Shown: positions 18,307 to 27,372, counted from the first letter of the stretch. The stretch: DNA of 64,000 nucleotides from Ktedonobacter racemifer DSM 44963 (GCF_000178855.1 NZ_ADVG01000002.1:620001-684000), one strand, 5' to 3'. Made by a program: numbers and translations. The notes: generated by a model from the sequence alone, not told the origin.

Positions 18307-19547
18307 TCAAGCCATTTTCCTGGCTGGTTGATGGGAAAAAGCCTGAATATTCTGCTCTACCTGAAGAGGGATTTGTACAAAAAAGGTAGTGCCTTCTCCC
18401 TCAATGGATTTTACCCAGATTTGCCCGCCGTGGCGCTCGACAATTTCTTTACTCACAGTGAGCCCCAGGCCCCAACCTTCTCTGAAAAAAGTCTCGGCGT
18501 AAGGAGTACGATAAAATGGGTCAAAAAGGTGTGACTGCTGCTCGAGAGAAAGAGCAGGTCCCTCATTATGTACCTGGAAAAGCACAGAGGCATCCTCCAC
18601 GTGTGCGCCAATAGAGATCACCGTGTCTTCTAATGAGTAGTGAAGAGCATTGCTCACCAGGTTAATCACAACCTGGGTAAGTCGTTTGCCATCAGCTTGA
18701 ATGATTATAGGATCGGGAGGAAGTTGTAGCTCAATCTGGCGACCTGAATACGTACGTTGATTCTCGACGACCTCACCACAAATCTTGCTGAAATCGCAGG
18801 GGCCAAACTGCAAGATCTTCTCCCCAGTATGTAAACTACTGAACTCAATCAGATCTTCAACCAATGCTTGCAACACACGTGTCCGTGCCTCAATTTTGTC
18901 AAAATGCCTTCTCCACAAAAGTGATTCTTTCTCTGTACTTTTCGCTTTATCCAGACGTCGTAAGGCGAGTTGCACTTCTCCTAGTATGGTGGTAAGAGGA
19001 GTTCGTAACTCGTGAGCCGCACGTATCATAAAATAATCCTTGAGATGATTGGCTCGCTCAAGCTCTTGATTGATTTGTTCAAGTTTCTGGTTCGTTGCTG
19101 CCAGTTCCTGGGCATAGCCATGCACCTCTTGTTCGGCCACACGTATACGCCAGTATTTCACCATATTCTGGCCTGCGAGAACAGCGATTATGCATTGGGC
19201 ACATACGAAAGGGCCAAGTGTTGCTATGGCAGTTCCAAAATTCAGACTCACCATATCGAAATGGGGAAAGACAATGAGGAAAAAAGCAAGAAACCCAACC
19301 AGAGTCGTTACCAGAGCAGGACTTACCCCCACACAAAGCCAACGATAACAGATGCAAGGCACAAGGGTACCCACATAACACGTACGCTTGGAATAAGAAG
19401 AGCTAAGAGCACTGCTAAACCCGTGAGGAAGAGTCCGATGAGATATCCAAAAACGGGTAGGCGCCACCTTGGAAGGTATATGGTAGCCTCATGATGCACC
19501 ACTCTCTGGCGATTAAGGTACTGGCTTATTTTTCTCCTTGGCATCAT
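18307..19547 (-). pseudogene. Sensor histidine kinase with a frameshift in the membrane domain
   Basis: Translation starts at ATG 19547 after AGGAG and runs 'MMPRRKISQYLNRQRVVHHE', then membrane helices, ending at a stop at 19323. The kinase continues in another frame from about 19326 ('VSPALVTTLVGFLAFFLIV'). The junction is a run of five G (minus strand GTGTGGGGGTAA); one extra G would restore the frame as 'FVWGVSPALV'. The membrane part resembles the four-helix DUF4118 domain. Then come a coiled coil, HisKA ('RAAHELRTPLTTI') and HATPase ('NLVSNALHYS', 'WGLGLTVSKEIVERHGG'). It is either a pseudogene or a homopolymer sequencing error. No response regulator is adjacent. Confidence 0.8.
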
Positions 19548-19678
19548 AAGACACTCCTGATCATTTACCAAGCCCTTGCTTCGTTGCTACGAGAGGGGAG
19601 ATTATGCAGCGGGGATATGATATTTCATTTTTATGATACGCCTTGGAGACAAGAGAGATTTCACAGGATATGAATAGA

Positions 19679-20770
19679 TCACCTTTGTTGCGGAAAGGGA
19701 GAATGCCGTAAACGTCTCGGCAGGCCACGAAAGTCGTAATAGGAGTTGATCGCCTCGCGCGCCTCTGTCTCCAGGTCGGAGGATTGGTCGAAGGGTTTGA
19801 GGAGGATATCAAGCTCACTCTTCTTCAGCGTGCGCTTCCAGGTGCCGACAATCTGGCCCGCGACGACGAGCATGGGCATGAAGACGCCATTGTTGCCCGG
19901 CACGACTTTCTGGACATGCTCAGTGGCAAGCACGGCACTACGGTCCTTGTATCCAAGCAGGTATTCATCGAAGCCGGGTAGCAAGTAGAACTCAGAGAAT
20001 GGATGTGCCTCGCCGCTGAGCGCGTCACTGGAGAACCAGTACTCCTGCCCATTGTGCTTCTCGACACGCAGCTCGCTTCGGACAGCGTGAAATCCGGTCC
20101 TGGCCTCGCTGATGGTCAAACCTGTCCACCAGGCGAAGTCGTGAACAGTAACCGGTCCATGACTCGCCACATAGCGCTTCACAAGCTCGTTCAGGGCCTC
20201 CTCGCGCGAGAATTTACGTGGTTGTGGCACCCATTCATCGAGCAGCACAAAGGTCTGCTGCTTGCCCTCGTATGGCCCCAGGCAGATCAGCCCTGTTTGT
20301 GCTAGATACCACAGCAAGTGATAACCACGCTGCGCCCTGGTGCTGATGCCCGCATCTTCCCATAGCGTCATGACACCAGGGCGCGAGAGGCGCTTGCCAC
20401 CGTACAGCGCGTCGTGAAGGAGTTGCGCGGCACGCTCGATGATCGCCTCGTCGAGTTCGAGCTGCTCCTGTCTGCGCTTATCCTTCGCGATCATGCGCGT
20501 GGCCGTCAGTTCCAGCATCCATTTCGCATCTTGCGCCGGAACAAAATGCAGCGTGCCGCGCATAGGCCAGGTGCGTACGATCTTCCCCTCGGCTATTGCG
20601 TGCTCGACCATTGCCAGTGTCGAGGCGCGCATGCGCAGGCCAATCGCCCACAACGCCTCCTGATACTCCTGCGCCTGTATCGCGCCCAGCCAGCGCACCA
20701 CCTCTTCCGGCGTCTGGCAGCGCTCACCGTTAATCTGCTGGCTCAGCAATCGTTGCTGCGCAATGTCCAT
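19679..20770 (-). CDS. AlkZ-like winged-helix DNA glycosylase-family protein, copy 1
   Basis: 363 residues from ATG 20770, chosen for GGGAG eight bases upstream. It matches the HTH_42/AlkZ-like family of tandem winged helices. The characteristic QxQ motif is seen in 'LGAIQAQEYQEALWAIGLR', followed by 'RTWPMRGTLHFV' and 'FYLLPGFDEYLLGYKDR'. Characterised members (AlkZ, YcaQ/AlkX) are DNA glycosylases that remove bulky alkylated bases or unhook crosslinks. It lies 31 nt downstream of the tetR gene in the same direction, so the two are probably co-transcribed. Activity is inferred from family and motif. Confidence 0.8.
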   Translation of the reverse strand: MDIAQQRLLSQQINGERCQTPEEVVRWLGAIQAQEYQEALWAIGLRMRASTLAMVEHAIAEGKIVRTWPMRGTLHFVPAQDAKWMLELTATRMIAKDKRRQEQLELDEAIIERAAQLLHDALYGGKRLSRPGVMTLWEDAGISTRAQRGYHLLWYLAQTGLICLGPYEGKQQTFVLLDEWVPQPRKFSREEALNELVKRYVASHGPVTVHDFAWWTGLTISEARTGFHAVRSELRVEKHNGQEYWFSSDALSGEAHPFSEFYLLPGFDEYLLGYKDRSAVLATEHVQKVVPGNNGVFMPMLVVAGQIVGTWKRTLKKSELDILLKPFDQSSDLETEAREAINSYYDFRGLPRRLRHSPFPQQR

Positions 20771-20801
20771 GCCTGTCTTCTCCCTCATGATCTACATGTA
20801 T

Positions 20802-21419
20802 TCATGGTTTCACTGATTGATTCGCGTACAGGAGTCGTTGGAGCGCACTCAGACAGATCTGGCGCATCTGTGTAGGGCTAAGTGCAGGATTCTGGAGCGT
20901 GGCTTGAATAGCCAATCCATCGATCAACGCCGCCAGTTGCGTTGCAACGATAGCAGAATCAACTGCTGCGAATTCGCCGGAAGCGCTCCCTTCGGCGATG
21001 ATGCGCGCCAAAAAACGCGTCCAGCGGCGATGTTGTTTCTCACTGACCGCGCGCAGCCGTGCATTGCGTGTGACTTCACCCCAGAAGGTCAGCCACAAGC
21101 GCCATTCGTCGCGGACCTCCTCGCTTTCGGGCAGACTGGCCGTTACCAGGCGCTCCAGACGTTCCCATGCACTCTGGGCACCAGTGAGCGCCGCCCGAAA
21201 GGCAATACCGGTATCCTGCACTTTCTCAAGGAGCGCAGCCTCAAGCATGGTGTCTTTATCACCAAAATAATGGACGATGGTTCCGGTGCTGACTCCGGCC
21301 GTTTCCGCCACGTCACGCATCGTCACACGCTCATAGCCAAGTTCCACAATACAACTGCGTGCGGCGCGCAAAATTTGCGTTCGGCGAGCAGCCTCGTGGA
21401 TGCCGGGCTTTGCTGGCAT
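20802..21419 (-). CDS. TetR-family transcriptional regulator
   Basis: 205 residues. The N-terminal helix-turn-helix 'RRTQILRAARSCIVELGYERVTMRDVAETAGVSTGTIVHYF' is classic TetR. The C-terminal half resembles BetI-like ligand-binding domains ('WRLWLTFWGEVTRNARL'). It is divergent from metE and upstream of the AlkZ-like gene. A 38-bp palindrome between it and metE is the likely operator, which would make it autoregulated and possibly a regulator of metE. The ligand is unknown. Confidence 0.85.
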   Translation of the reverse strand: MPAKPGIHEAARRTQILRAARSCIVELGYERVTMRDVAETAGVSTGTIVHYFGDKDTMLEAALLEKVQDTGIAFRAALTGAQSAWERLERLVTASLPESEEVRDEWRLWLTFWGEVTRNARLRAVSEKQHRRWTRFLARIIAEGSASGEFAAVDSAIVATQLAALIDGLAIQATLQNPALSPTQMRQICLSALQRLLYANQSVKP

Positions 21420-21472
21420 GGGGTGAGTCCTCCTTTGCTCTTATTGCCTCACCTATGATATCATAGAACTGG

Positions 21473-21510
21473 CCGTGTTTATAAAACGAACATTCGATTT
21501 ACAAACACGG
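21473..21510. promoter_or_regulatory. 38-bp near-perfect palindrome, probable TetR operator
   Basis: CCGTGTTTATAAAACGAA and TTCGATTTACAAACACGG are inverted copies (16 of 18 positions) around a central CA. It lies between the divergent tetR (start 21419) and metE (start 21552) genes. Size and position suit a TetR-dimer operator. Its outer arms could overlap promoter elements of both genes. Confidence 0.65.
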
Positions 21511-21551
21511 AGATGATGATTGTCATTTGACAGTGTGAAAGAGAGTTGAAA

Positions 21552-23882
21552 ATGGTCCAAGCAATGATCCCTGGCTATCCGCGTCTTGGCGCCAGGCGCG
21601 AACTGAAAAAGGCGCTTGAACAGTTCTGGTCTGGTCGAATCACTGAAACAGAACTGCTTGAGCAGGCAAGCACACTACGCAAGCAGCGCTGGCAGTTGCA
21701 ACACCAGTCTGGTCTGACGCACATCCCATCTAACGATTTTTCCCTCTACGACCATGTGCTTGATACAATCGCCCTGGTCGGAGCCGTTCCTAGACGCTAT
21801 CAATGGAATGGTGGTCTGGTTGATCTGCATACCTATTTCGCTATGGCGCGTGGCATGGAGAAGGACATGGACCAGGCCAATGCGGTTCCTGCCATGGAGA
21901 TGACCAAGTGGTTCGACACCAATTATCACTATATCGTCCCTGAGTTTGAGCCAGGGCAAGCGTTTCATCTTGCCTCACGCAAGCCTGTCGAGGAGTTTTT
22001 GGAGGCGAAGGCGTTGGGCATCCAGACATGTCCAGTGCTGCTCGGCCCGCTCTCCTTCTTGCTGCTCGGTAAGACAACACAGAGTGGGATGAACCAGCTT
22101 GCACCGCTGGATGCCCTCCTGCCTGTCTATGAGGAGATTCTGCAAGCCCTGGCGCAGGCGGGTGCTGAGTGGGTACAGATCGATGAGCCGTGCCTGGTTC
22201 TCGACCTGGATGAGGCGACGCGGGCAGCCTACCGATCTGCCTATACGCGCCTGGCAGCGCAGAGAGCGGCCCAGGCTCCATCACTGCGCATCTTACTCGC
22301 CACCTACTTTGGCGATCTGCGCGAGAACCTGCCGCTGGCGTTACAGTTGCCCATAGATGCGCTGCACCTTGACCTGGTTCGCGCTCCAGAACAACTTGAA
22401 GAGGCGCTTGCGCAGGCCCCGTCCTCGCTCTCACTCTCTCTCGGCCTTGTCGATGGACGCAACATCTGGCTCACTGATTTTGAGCATGTGCTGACTGTGG
22501 CTTCGCAAGCTGTGCAGGCGCTTGGCACAGAGCGAGTCTTGCTCGGCGCCTCCTGCTCACTGCTGCACGTGCCTATTGATGCGATGCAAGAGACGCATCT
22601 TGACGAAGAGATGCGTTCCTGGCTCGCCTTCGCCAGGCAAAAGGTCGAGGAGATCAGCCTGCTCACCCGCGCGCTCAATGAGGGTCGGGAGACGATTGAG
22701 TCCGCGCTCCTGGCCAATAGGCAGGCACTGGAGAGCAGGCGCAGTTCAACACGCATTCACAAGATGGAGGTTGCCCGAGACGTCCAGGCCATTACAGAGC
22801 AGATGGCGCAACGTTCGCAGCCATATCATGTGCGCAAAGAGCGTCAGCAAGCTGGACTAAAGCTGCCGCTTTTACCCACCACGACGCTTGGCTCCTATCC
22901 GCAGACAGCAGATGTGCGCGCAGCGCGTGCCGCCTACAAGAGCCACAAGATGGATCAGAACAGCTATGAAGCCTTCCTCAAGCAAGGGATCGAAGAGGTG
23001 ATTCGCTTTCAGGAGGAGGCCGGACTAGATATGCTGGTGCATGGCGAGGTAGAGCGGGGTGATATGGTCGAATACTTTGGTGAGTATCTGACCGGGATGC
23101 TGCTGACACAGCATGGATGGGTACAGAGCTATGGATCGCGTGCCGTGCGTCCCCCGATCATTTATGGTGACGTGGCACGCCCCGGGCAGATAACCGTTGA
23201 GTGGTCACGCTTTGCGCAATCGCTCACCGCTCGCCCGGTCAGAGGGATGCTCACCGGACCGGTGACCATCATGCAGTGGTCCTTTGTGCGAGATGACCAG
23301 CCCCGTTCAGAAACATGCAAGCAGATTGCCCTGGCGATTCGCGAGGAAGTCCTGGACCTGGAAGCGGCTGGCATACGCGCGATTCAGATCGATGAGCCAG
23401 CGCTGCGTGAGGGCTTTCCCCTACACCATGCTGACTGGCAGGAGTATCTCTCCTGGGCGATCTTCTGTTTCCGCCTGGCTGCAAACGGTGTACGTGACGA
23501 AACGCAGATCCACACCCATCTGTGCTACTCAAAGTTTGATGACATCGTTCCTGAGATCGCCAGCATGGATGCTGATGTGGTCCTCATCGAAGCCTCGCGC
23601 TCTCAGTTCGATCTCCTGGAGGCGCTCAGAGCCTATCGCTATCCTAACGGCATTGGACTTGGCATCTACGATGTGCACTCGCCGCATGTGCCGACAACAC
23701 AGGATTTTGATGAGAAACTGCGTCTCGTCCTCCAGATTCTTCCGTCTGAACAGTTGTGGGTGAATCCTGATTGTGGTCTCAAGACGCGCAAGTGGGAAGA
23801 AGTCAAGCCAGCGTTGAAACATATGGTCTCTGCCACCCAACAAGTACGATCCTCACTATCGCTGCAAACCGGTGCCTTGTAA
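21552..23882 (+). CDS. metE: Cobalamin-independent methionine synthase
   Basis: 776 residues from ATG 21552; TTG 21546 is an alternative, and GAAAGAGAG lies upstream. The enzyme transfers a methyl group from 5-methyltetrahydropteroyl-tri-glutamate to homocysteine, giving methionine, in the cytosol. The opening 'GYPRLGARRELKKALEQFWSG' is diagnostic. Zinc ligands are visible as 'HTHLCYSKF' (about 655) and 'NPDCGLKTR' (about 741), with 'VLIEASRS' between. Two-barrel length is normal. It has its own promoter region with the palindrome at 21473-21510, so control by the divergent TetR is likely. No methionine riboswitch was recognised. Confidence 0.95.
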   Translation: MVQAMIPGYPRLGARRELKKALEQFWSGRITETELLEQASTLRKQRWQLQHQSGLTHIPSNDFSLYDHVLDTIALVGAVPRRYQWNGGLVDLHTYFAMARGMEKDMDQANAVPAMEMTKWFDTNYHYIVPEFEPGQAFHLASRKPVEEFLEAKALGIQTCPVLLGPLSFLLLGKTTQSGMNQLAPLDALLPVYEEILQALAQAGAEWVQIDEPCLVLDLDEATRAAYRSAYTRLAAQRAAQAPSLRILLATYFGDLRENLPLALQLPIDALHLDLVRAPEQLEEALAQAPSSLSLSLGLVDGRNIWLTDFEHVLTVASQAVQALGTERVLLGASCSLLHVPIDAMQETHLDEEMRSWLAFARQKVEEISLLTRALNEGRETIESALLANRQALESRRSSTRIHKMEVARDVQAITEQMAQRSQPYHVRKERQQAGLKLPLLPTTTLGSYPQTADVRAARAAYKSHKMDQNSYEAFLKQGIEEVIRFQEEAGLDMLVHGEVERGDMVEYFGEYLTGMLLTQHGWVQSYGSRAVRPPIIYGDVARPGQITVEWSRFAQSLTARPVRGMLTGPVTIMQWSFVRDDQPRSETCKQIALAIREEVLDLEAAGIRAIQIDEPALREGFPLHHADWQEYLSWAIFCFRLAANGVRDETQIHTHLCYSKFDDIVPEIASMDADVVLIEASRSQFDLLEALRAYRYPNGIGLGIYDVHSPHVPTTQDFDEKLRLVLQILPSEQLWVNPDCGLKTRKWEEVKPALKHMVSATQQVRSSLSLQTGAL

Positions 23883-23951
23883 TGGTCTAGGGATCAGACA
23901 AGGAGCATTTGCATTGATGCCCAGGTTTGTGCGATAAAGCAGTGTCTTCGT

Positions 23952-24803
23952 TCACAAAATTTGGGAAATTTGAACTGGCCTCTCGTCAAGTACTTCGCGC
24001 AAGCGGTGGGCAAACGCCCTCGGATTGCTCACATAGCCCACGTGGCGGCCCGGGAATTCTACCATATCCGTTCCGAGCCGGTCCGCTACGGCGGCGGCGC
24101 TTAAGTATGTCGCGGCCTCCTGATAGTCATGTCCGCCAGCAAGCACGATTCGCGTTTGACTGGTGGCGCTTGCGAGCGCGGCAAAATCCAGTAGGTAGTG
24201 GTCGTACATGGCTACCTCATGCTCAAAGAAGAAGATCGTGTTCTTCACAGCCTGATCCTTTATAGAGGCAGGTAGCTCGCTCACCATCTCTAGGCGGTCC
24301 TCGTTCAGGCCAGCCAACTGAAAGAGCGCCTGTAAAGCCGCCATAACTCCTGAATGCCTGTACACATCCTGGATGCCTTTCATCTCCTGGATGGGGTCAG
24401 TTTCGGGCAATAGGTGCGTTGGCGGCTCATGCGCGACCAGCGTATAGACCTGCCCGGAGTGGCGGGCCACCAGGTCAAGTCCAATAATGGCACCGCCGCT
24501 ACTACCGAATACATATGCCGGTTCATAGTCACTCCCCAAGGCTTTAAGCAAACGATGGGCATCGTCGCTGTGTACCTCGACGTGCTGTTCTTCACCTGGA
24601 TTATCGAGCTGACTGCGCGAAAGGCCCCGGCGATCATAGGTCACAACGGTATATTGATCGGCGAGATAGTCCACAATCCCATTGAAGACAATGCGATCAT
24701 TGCCTCCACCAACGATAAGAAGCAGGAGAGGACCGCTTCCACGCACCTCATAGGAAAGAGTCGCGCCAGGCACACGTAAGGTGTTCGATTTTGTGCTACT
24801 CAT
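23952..24803 (-). CDS. Alpha/beta hydrolase
   Basis: 283 residues from ATG 24803, chosen because AAGGAGA lies upstream; the open frame extends further, into the adjacent insertion sequence. Motifs: 'LLLIVGGGNDRIVF' (oxyanion region), 'VVTYDRRGLSRS', nucleophile elbow 'VFGSSGGAIIG' (GxSxG), and a terminal His in 'FPGRHVGYV'. It is a general hydrolase with unknown substrate. The IscB element ends only about 30 nt upstream, so its original promoter has probably been separated from it. Confidence 0.8.
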   Translation of the reverse strand: MSSTKSNTLRVPGATLSYEVRGSGPLLLLIVGGGNDRIVFNGIVDYLADQYTVVTYDRRGLSRSQLDNPGEEQHVEVHSDDAHRLLKALGSDYEPAYVFGSSGGAIIGLDLVARHSGQVYTLVAHEPPTHLLPETDPIQEMKGIQDVYRHSGVMAALQALFQLAGLNEDRLEMVSELPASIKDQAVKNTIFFFEHEVAMYDHYLLDFAALASATSQTRIVLAGGHDYQEAATYLSAAAVADRLGTDMVEFPGRHVGYVSNPRAFAHRLREVLDERPVQISQIL

Positions 24804-24842
24804 GAAAAAGTTCTCCTTTTTTATAGGACGGCGGCGAGAAAA

Positions 24843-24865
24843 CCACGAGGTCTTCAGCCTCGTGG
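24843..24865 (-). repeat. Right-end hairpin of the IscB element
   Basis: CCACGAGG-TCTTCAG-CCTCGTGG: 8-bp perfect arms with a 7-nt loop. The loop TCTTCAG is identical to that of the left-end hairpin at 26786-26808. IS200/IS605 termini carry such hairpins, recognised by TnpA. Confidence 0.7.
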
Positions 24866-24880
24866 ATGAATCGCCGCTTC

Positions 24881-25276
24881 TCACCCTTGACTCTCAATAT
24901 ACTGGCGTATTGTATCCTGGCTGGCGTTACCGATAGTGCAACAAAAGTATCCATCACTCCAGAATGTCCTTTCCTTCCAAAAGTGTCTTCTTAATTCACC
25001 TTCGTGCGCTCTCCAAAGCTGAAGAGTCGATTCTTGCTTTAACCTTCGTACAATCGCGAGTGGTGCTATCCTCAGTTCGCTTTTCACGAGACAGTGAATA
25101 TGATCCTGGTCCACTTCCATTGCCTCAAAAGAAAAGTCTGATTGTTTCGCAATGACCTCGAATATCCTTTTTGTCTCATCTCCATAGCGCGTTAAAAGGC
25201 TTTTGCGGTACTTACAGACAAAGATGAAGTGATAGAGCATGAGGAATTTAGCATGGTTCTTTGTAGCATAATCCAT
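24881..25276 (-). CDS. tnpA: IS200/IS605-family Y1 transposase TnpA
   Basis: 131 residues, normal length for IS200-type TnpA. It is a HUH single-strand transposase: 'DQDHIHCLVK' supplies the HxH metal motif and 'TIRQYIESQ' the nucleophile Tyr. 'YHFIFVCKYRKSLL' is the family N-terminus. It cuts and rejoins single-stranded element ends at their hairpins. It overlaps the 3' end of iscB by 85 nt in another frame on the same strand. It appears intact. Confidence 0.9.
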   Translation of the reverse strand: MDYATKNHAKFLMLYHFIFVCKYRKSLLTRYGDETKRIFEVIAKQSDFSFEAMEVDQDHIHCLVKSELRIAPLAIVRRLKQESTLQLWRAHEGELRRHFWKERTFWSDGYFCCTIGNASQDTIRQYIESQG

Positions 25277-26490
25277 GATGAACGTGCATTCACTCTCTTC
25301 ATCTTGTCAAACTTGGGTATTGGTTTCAATGCGACTTTGTTACCAGAGATATCCATCAAGATTGCATATCCAGTAGATATGCGCCCCTTGATAAAGTACT
25401 CCTGCCCCAGGTAACGCACCTTGTCAAATTTTCGAAATCCACTGATCTTGCCAGTAGTGATTCTCTGTTCGCTCCGCACCCCCTTTGTTTGCTGGTAGTC
25501 CCCGTCAGATACACAGCGTTTTGAGAGCACACTCGTCGTGCAGAAGGTTGGCTTCACCCCTCGCGTCGCAATCATCGTTGCATCAAAGACATGCTCTTTG
25601 GGCAACCCTGCCAGGATGCGATGTTCTTTGGTGACAAAGCCCCAGGTTTCCTCTGCCTCAACACGCTTGAGTAACTGAATGCGGATGCTATTCATCTGCG
25701 TCGCATGTCGCAAGGTTCCCTTTTTCTTGCCTGTGCGTTTCAGGGTGATTGTGCCTGCATGCAGTCCATCGTGACAGGTTTTGCAGAGGGTGAGTAAATT
25801 CGCTTCCTCATCGCTTCCGTTCTGACTTCTGAAGATGATGTGATGAACTTCTAACCGTGTCTCCTTTGATTTCCCCTTGCAGTGCTGGCACAGGTAGCCG
25901 TCTCGTGTAAGCACATAGGCTTTCGTGTTGGCATACCCATAGTTGATACCCTTCTGGTAGAGCCATTTGTTGTGCAATACTTCAGGGTTCTTGAGTGCAT
26001 GAGGGTCAAAGGTTCCTGTTTCTAGTACAATGGAGGTGATAGGCAAGAGTGATTGGACAAAACGGATTTCTCGCAGATGAGTATCAATCTTGCTTTTCAT
26101 GGTGGGTGAGAAGCGTCCTTGCTTGATGGAGTTTTTACGATTGAGCCAGCGCATAGGACGGTATCGTGTTTTGCGGTTGCGACGATTGCGGCGTGCCCTG
26201 GCCCGTTCCTTCATCGTCTCGGCGATATCGTTGCGTATCTGTACCTCTGAGAGATACACAACAAATCCACGCTCATCAGCCACGGCTGATCCGATGACCA
26301 CGCTACCGGTGTCTACGCCATGCGTGAATGGTTGTGTGTAGATCTGCTCTGGTTGTGCCAGGAGCTGAATGGTGAATGGCGTTCGGTGTCTCACCTTGGC
26401 TTTCCCCTCTTTGAGTAAGAGACGGGCAATCACTGGCTGACAGGGCATCAATGGTGCTTTATCGGGTGAAAGTACATAGGCAATGTTCAT
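25192..26490 (-). CDS. iscB: IscB RNA-guided nuclease (PLMP-RuvC-HNH)
   Basis: About 432 residues from ATG 26490 with AAAGGA upstream; the longer open frame is extension into the RNA-coding region. Domains in order: N-terminal PLMP domain ('YVLSPDKAPLMPCQPVIARLLL'); RuvC-I 'GVDTGSVVIGSA'; Arg-rich bridge helix near residues 95-120 ('RARARRNRRNRKTRYRP'); RuvC-II 'IVLETGTFD'; HNH 'CQHCKGKSKETRLEVHHI' with 'LCKTCHDGLH'; RuvC-III 'HVFDATMIA'. All expected catalytic residues are present. IscB is the OMEGA nuclease family from which Cas9 descends, using an omega-RNA usually encoded just upstream. Confidence 0.92.
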   Translation of the reverse strand: MNIAYVLSPDKAPLMPCQPVIARLLLKEGKAKVRHRTPFTIQLLAQPEQIYTQPFTHGVDTGSVVIGSAVADERGFVVYLSEVQIRNDIAETMKERARARRNRRNRKTRYRPMRWLNRKNSIKQGRFSPTMKSKIDTHLREIRFVQSLLPITSIVLETGTFDPHALKNPEVLHNKWLYQKGINYGYANTKAYVLTRDGYLCQHCKGKSKETRLEVHHIIFRSQNGSDEEANLLTLCKTCHDGLHAGTITLKRTGKKKGTLRHATQMNSIRIQLLKRVEAEETWGFVTKEHRILAGLPKEHVFDATMIATRGVKPTFCTTSVLSKRCVSDGDYQQTKGVRSEQRITTGKISGFRKFDKVRYLGQEYFIKGRISTGYAILMDISGNKVALKPIPKFDKMKRVNARSSWIMLQRTMLNSSCSITSSLSVSTAKAF

Positions 26491-26785
26491 GGAAGAGAAT
26501 CCTTTCGGAAAAAACTCCGGCAAGCGCCGGGTGATGCGTATCCCTGCACTATGACCATGCAGGGAATCCGACCTCATCTCGACAGTGTTCAAAAGGCTTT
26601 TTACACCTGGATCACCGGGCCTTTCCTCAGCCCTACTTAAACCCAGGCGACAGAGCAACGGTCTGATGCGTCAACCGCAGGTGTCATGACCTAGCGAACG
26701 GTCTCACCATTTCTGGTGAGGAGTCTGGTGAACTTGAGCTTCCGAAAAAGCGACCGAACCTCAGACCCAACGACTTCCGAAGAAG
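26491..26785 (-). ncRNA. Probable omega-RNA region of iscB
   Basis: About 295 nt between the left-end hairpin and the iscB start, non-coding and with several inverted repeats (for example CTCCGGC/GCCGGAG-like near 26516-26530, CCCTGCA..TGCAGGG near 26542-26561, CTCACC..GGTGAG near 26703-26721). In characterised IscB loci the omega-RNA scaffold is encoded here, with its guide taken from sequence beyond the element end. Exact ends are not determinable by eye. Confidence 0.6.
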
Positions 26786-26808
26786 CCACTGAGTCTTCAG
26801 CTCAGTGG
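26786..26808 (-). repeat. Left-end hairpin of the IscB element
   Basis: CCACTGAG-TCTTCAG-CTCAGTGG: 8-bp perfect arms and the same 7-nt loop as the right-end hairpin at 24843-24865. Confidence 0.7.
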
Positions 26809-26942
26809 TAGTTCACCTCATTGCTTCGATGTATCTGACATATAGACTTGATCCTCTCAACGCCAACGTCAGGCGTATGCAACGTTAGGTCTCATGGAGA
26901 ACAATACATGGGTTTTGTAAACACAATTTAAATTGGCACCTG

Positions 26943-27332
26943 CTAGAAAAAGCCCCGCTCACTCTGAATGAGAGTGAGCGGGTGGCTTTTTCTGGCGAAC
27001 TTATTCTGCTGAACATACTCTGTTATCGGCAAGGAGACAAGCATACTCGTTCCGGCATGTGGTTGACTCACCACCCCAATGGTCCCCTGGTGGAGTTCCA
27101 CTATTTTCCTGACGATGGCGAGTCCTAATCCGCTTCCCTCGCGGGCACGCTCCCGTGAGGCATCGACCTTATAGAAGCGCTCAAAGATACGCGTTTGCGC
27201 CTCCAGGGGGATACCTATACCCGTATCTGTAATCCTGCATTCGATGCAACGATCCCGCCGATGCACTTCTACACACACTTTTCCACCTTCTGGCGTGAAT
27301 TTAATACTGTTGTGTAGGAGATTACTCCACAG
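26943..27332 (-). pseudogene. Histidine kinase, C-terminal fragment (3' part of split gene)
   Basis: About 129 residues of HATPase domain: 'LWSNLLHNSIKFTPEGG' (N box), 'ITDTGIGIP' (G1), 'FERFYKVDASRERAREGSGLGLAIVRKIVELHQG' (F and G2). It continues the kinase whose 5' part lies at 31180-31932; joining 'ENLLSQV' to 'LWSNLLHNS' gives a normal sequence. An insertion of about 3.85 kb separates the parts. The 3' end overlaps a terminator hairpin. Confidence 0.85.
26946..26992 (-). terminator. Intrinsic terminator of the kinase transcript
   Basis: GAAAAAGCC and GCTCACTCT pair with AGAGTGAGC and GGCTTTTTC around a short loop. A/T runs flank the stem. It overlaps the last codons of the kinase, closing the old two-component operon. 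Confidence 0.6.
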
Positions 27333-27372
27333 TATCTTAAAATGATGACCCATATGCCTATGTGCCATCCGT

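Larger units (their letters stand above)
24838..26812 (-). mobile_element. IS200/IS605-family element carrying iscB and tnpA
   Basis: About 1.97 kb bounded by matching hairpins with an identical TCTTCAG loop. Contents on the minus strand: left end, omega-RNA region, iscB, then tnpA overlapping iscB, then right end. Nothing in it is visibly broken, so it may be autonomous. It sits between the decayed histidine kinase and an alpha/beta hydrolase gene. The cleavage tetranucleotides are not resolved. Confidence 0.75.

Noticed and set aside
25192..26490. Cas9 or a plain HNH endonuclease
   Set aside because: PLMP domain, short length and association with TnpA and IS ends identify IscB; there is no REC lobe or CRISPR array.
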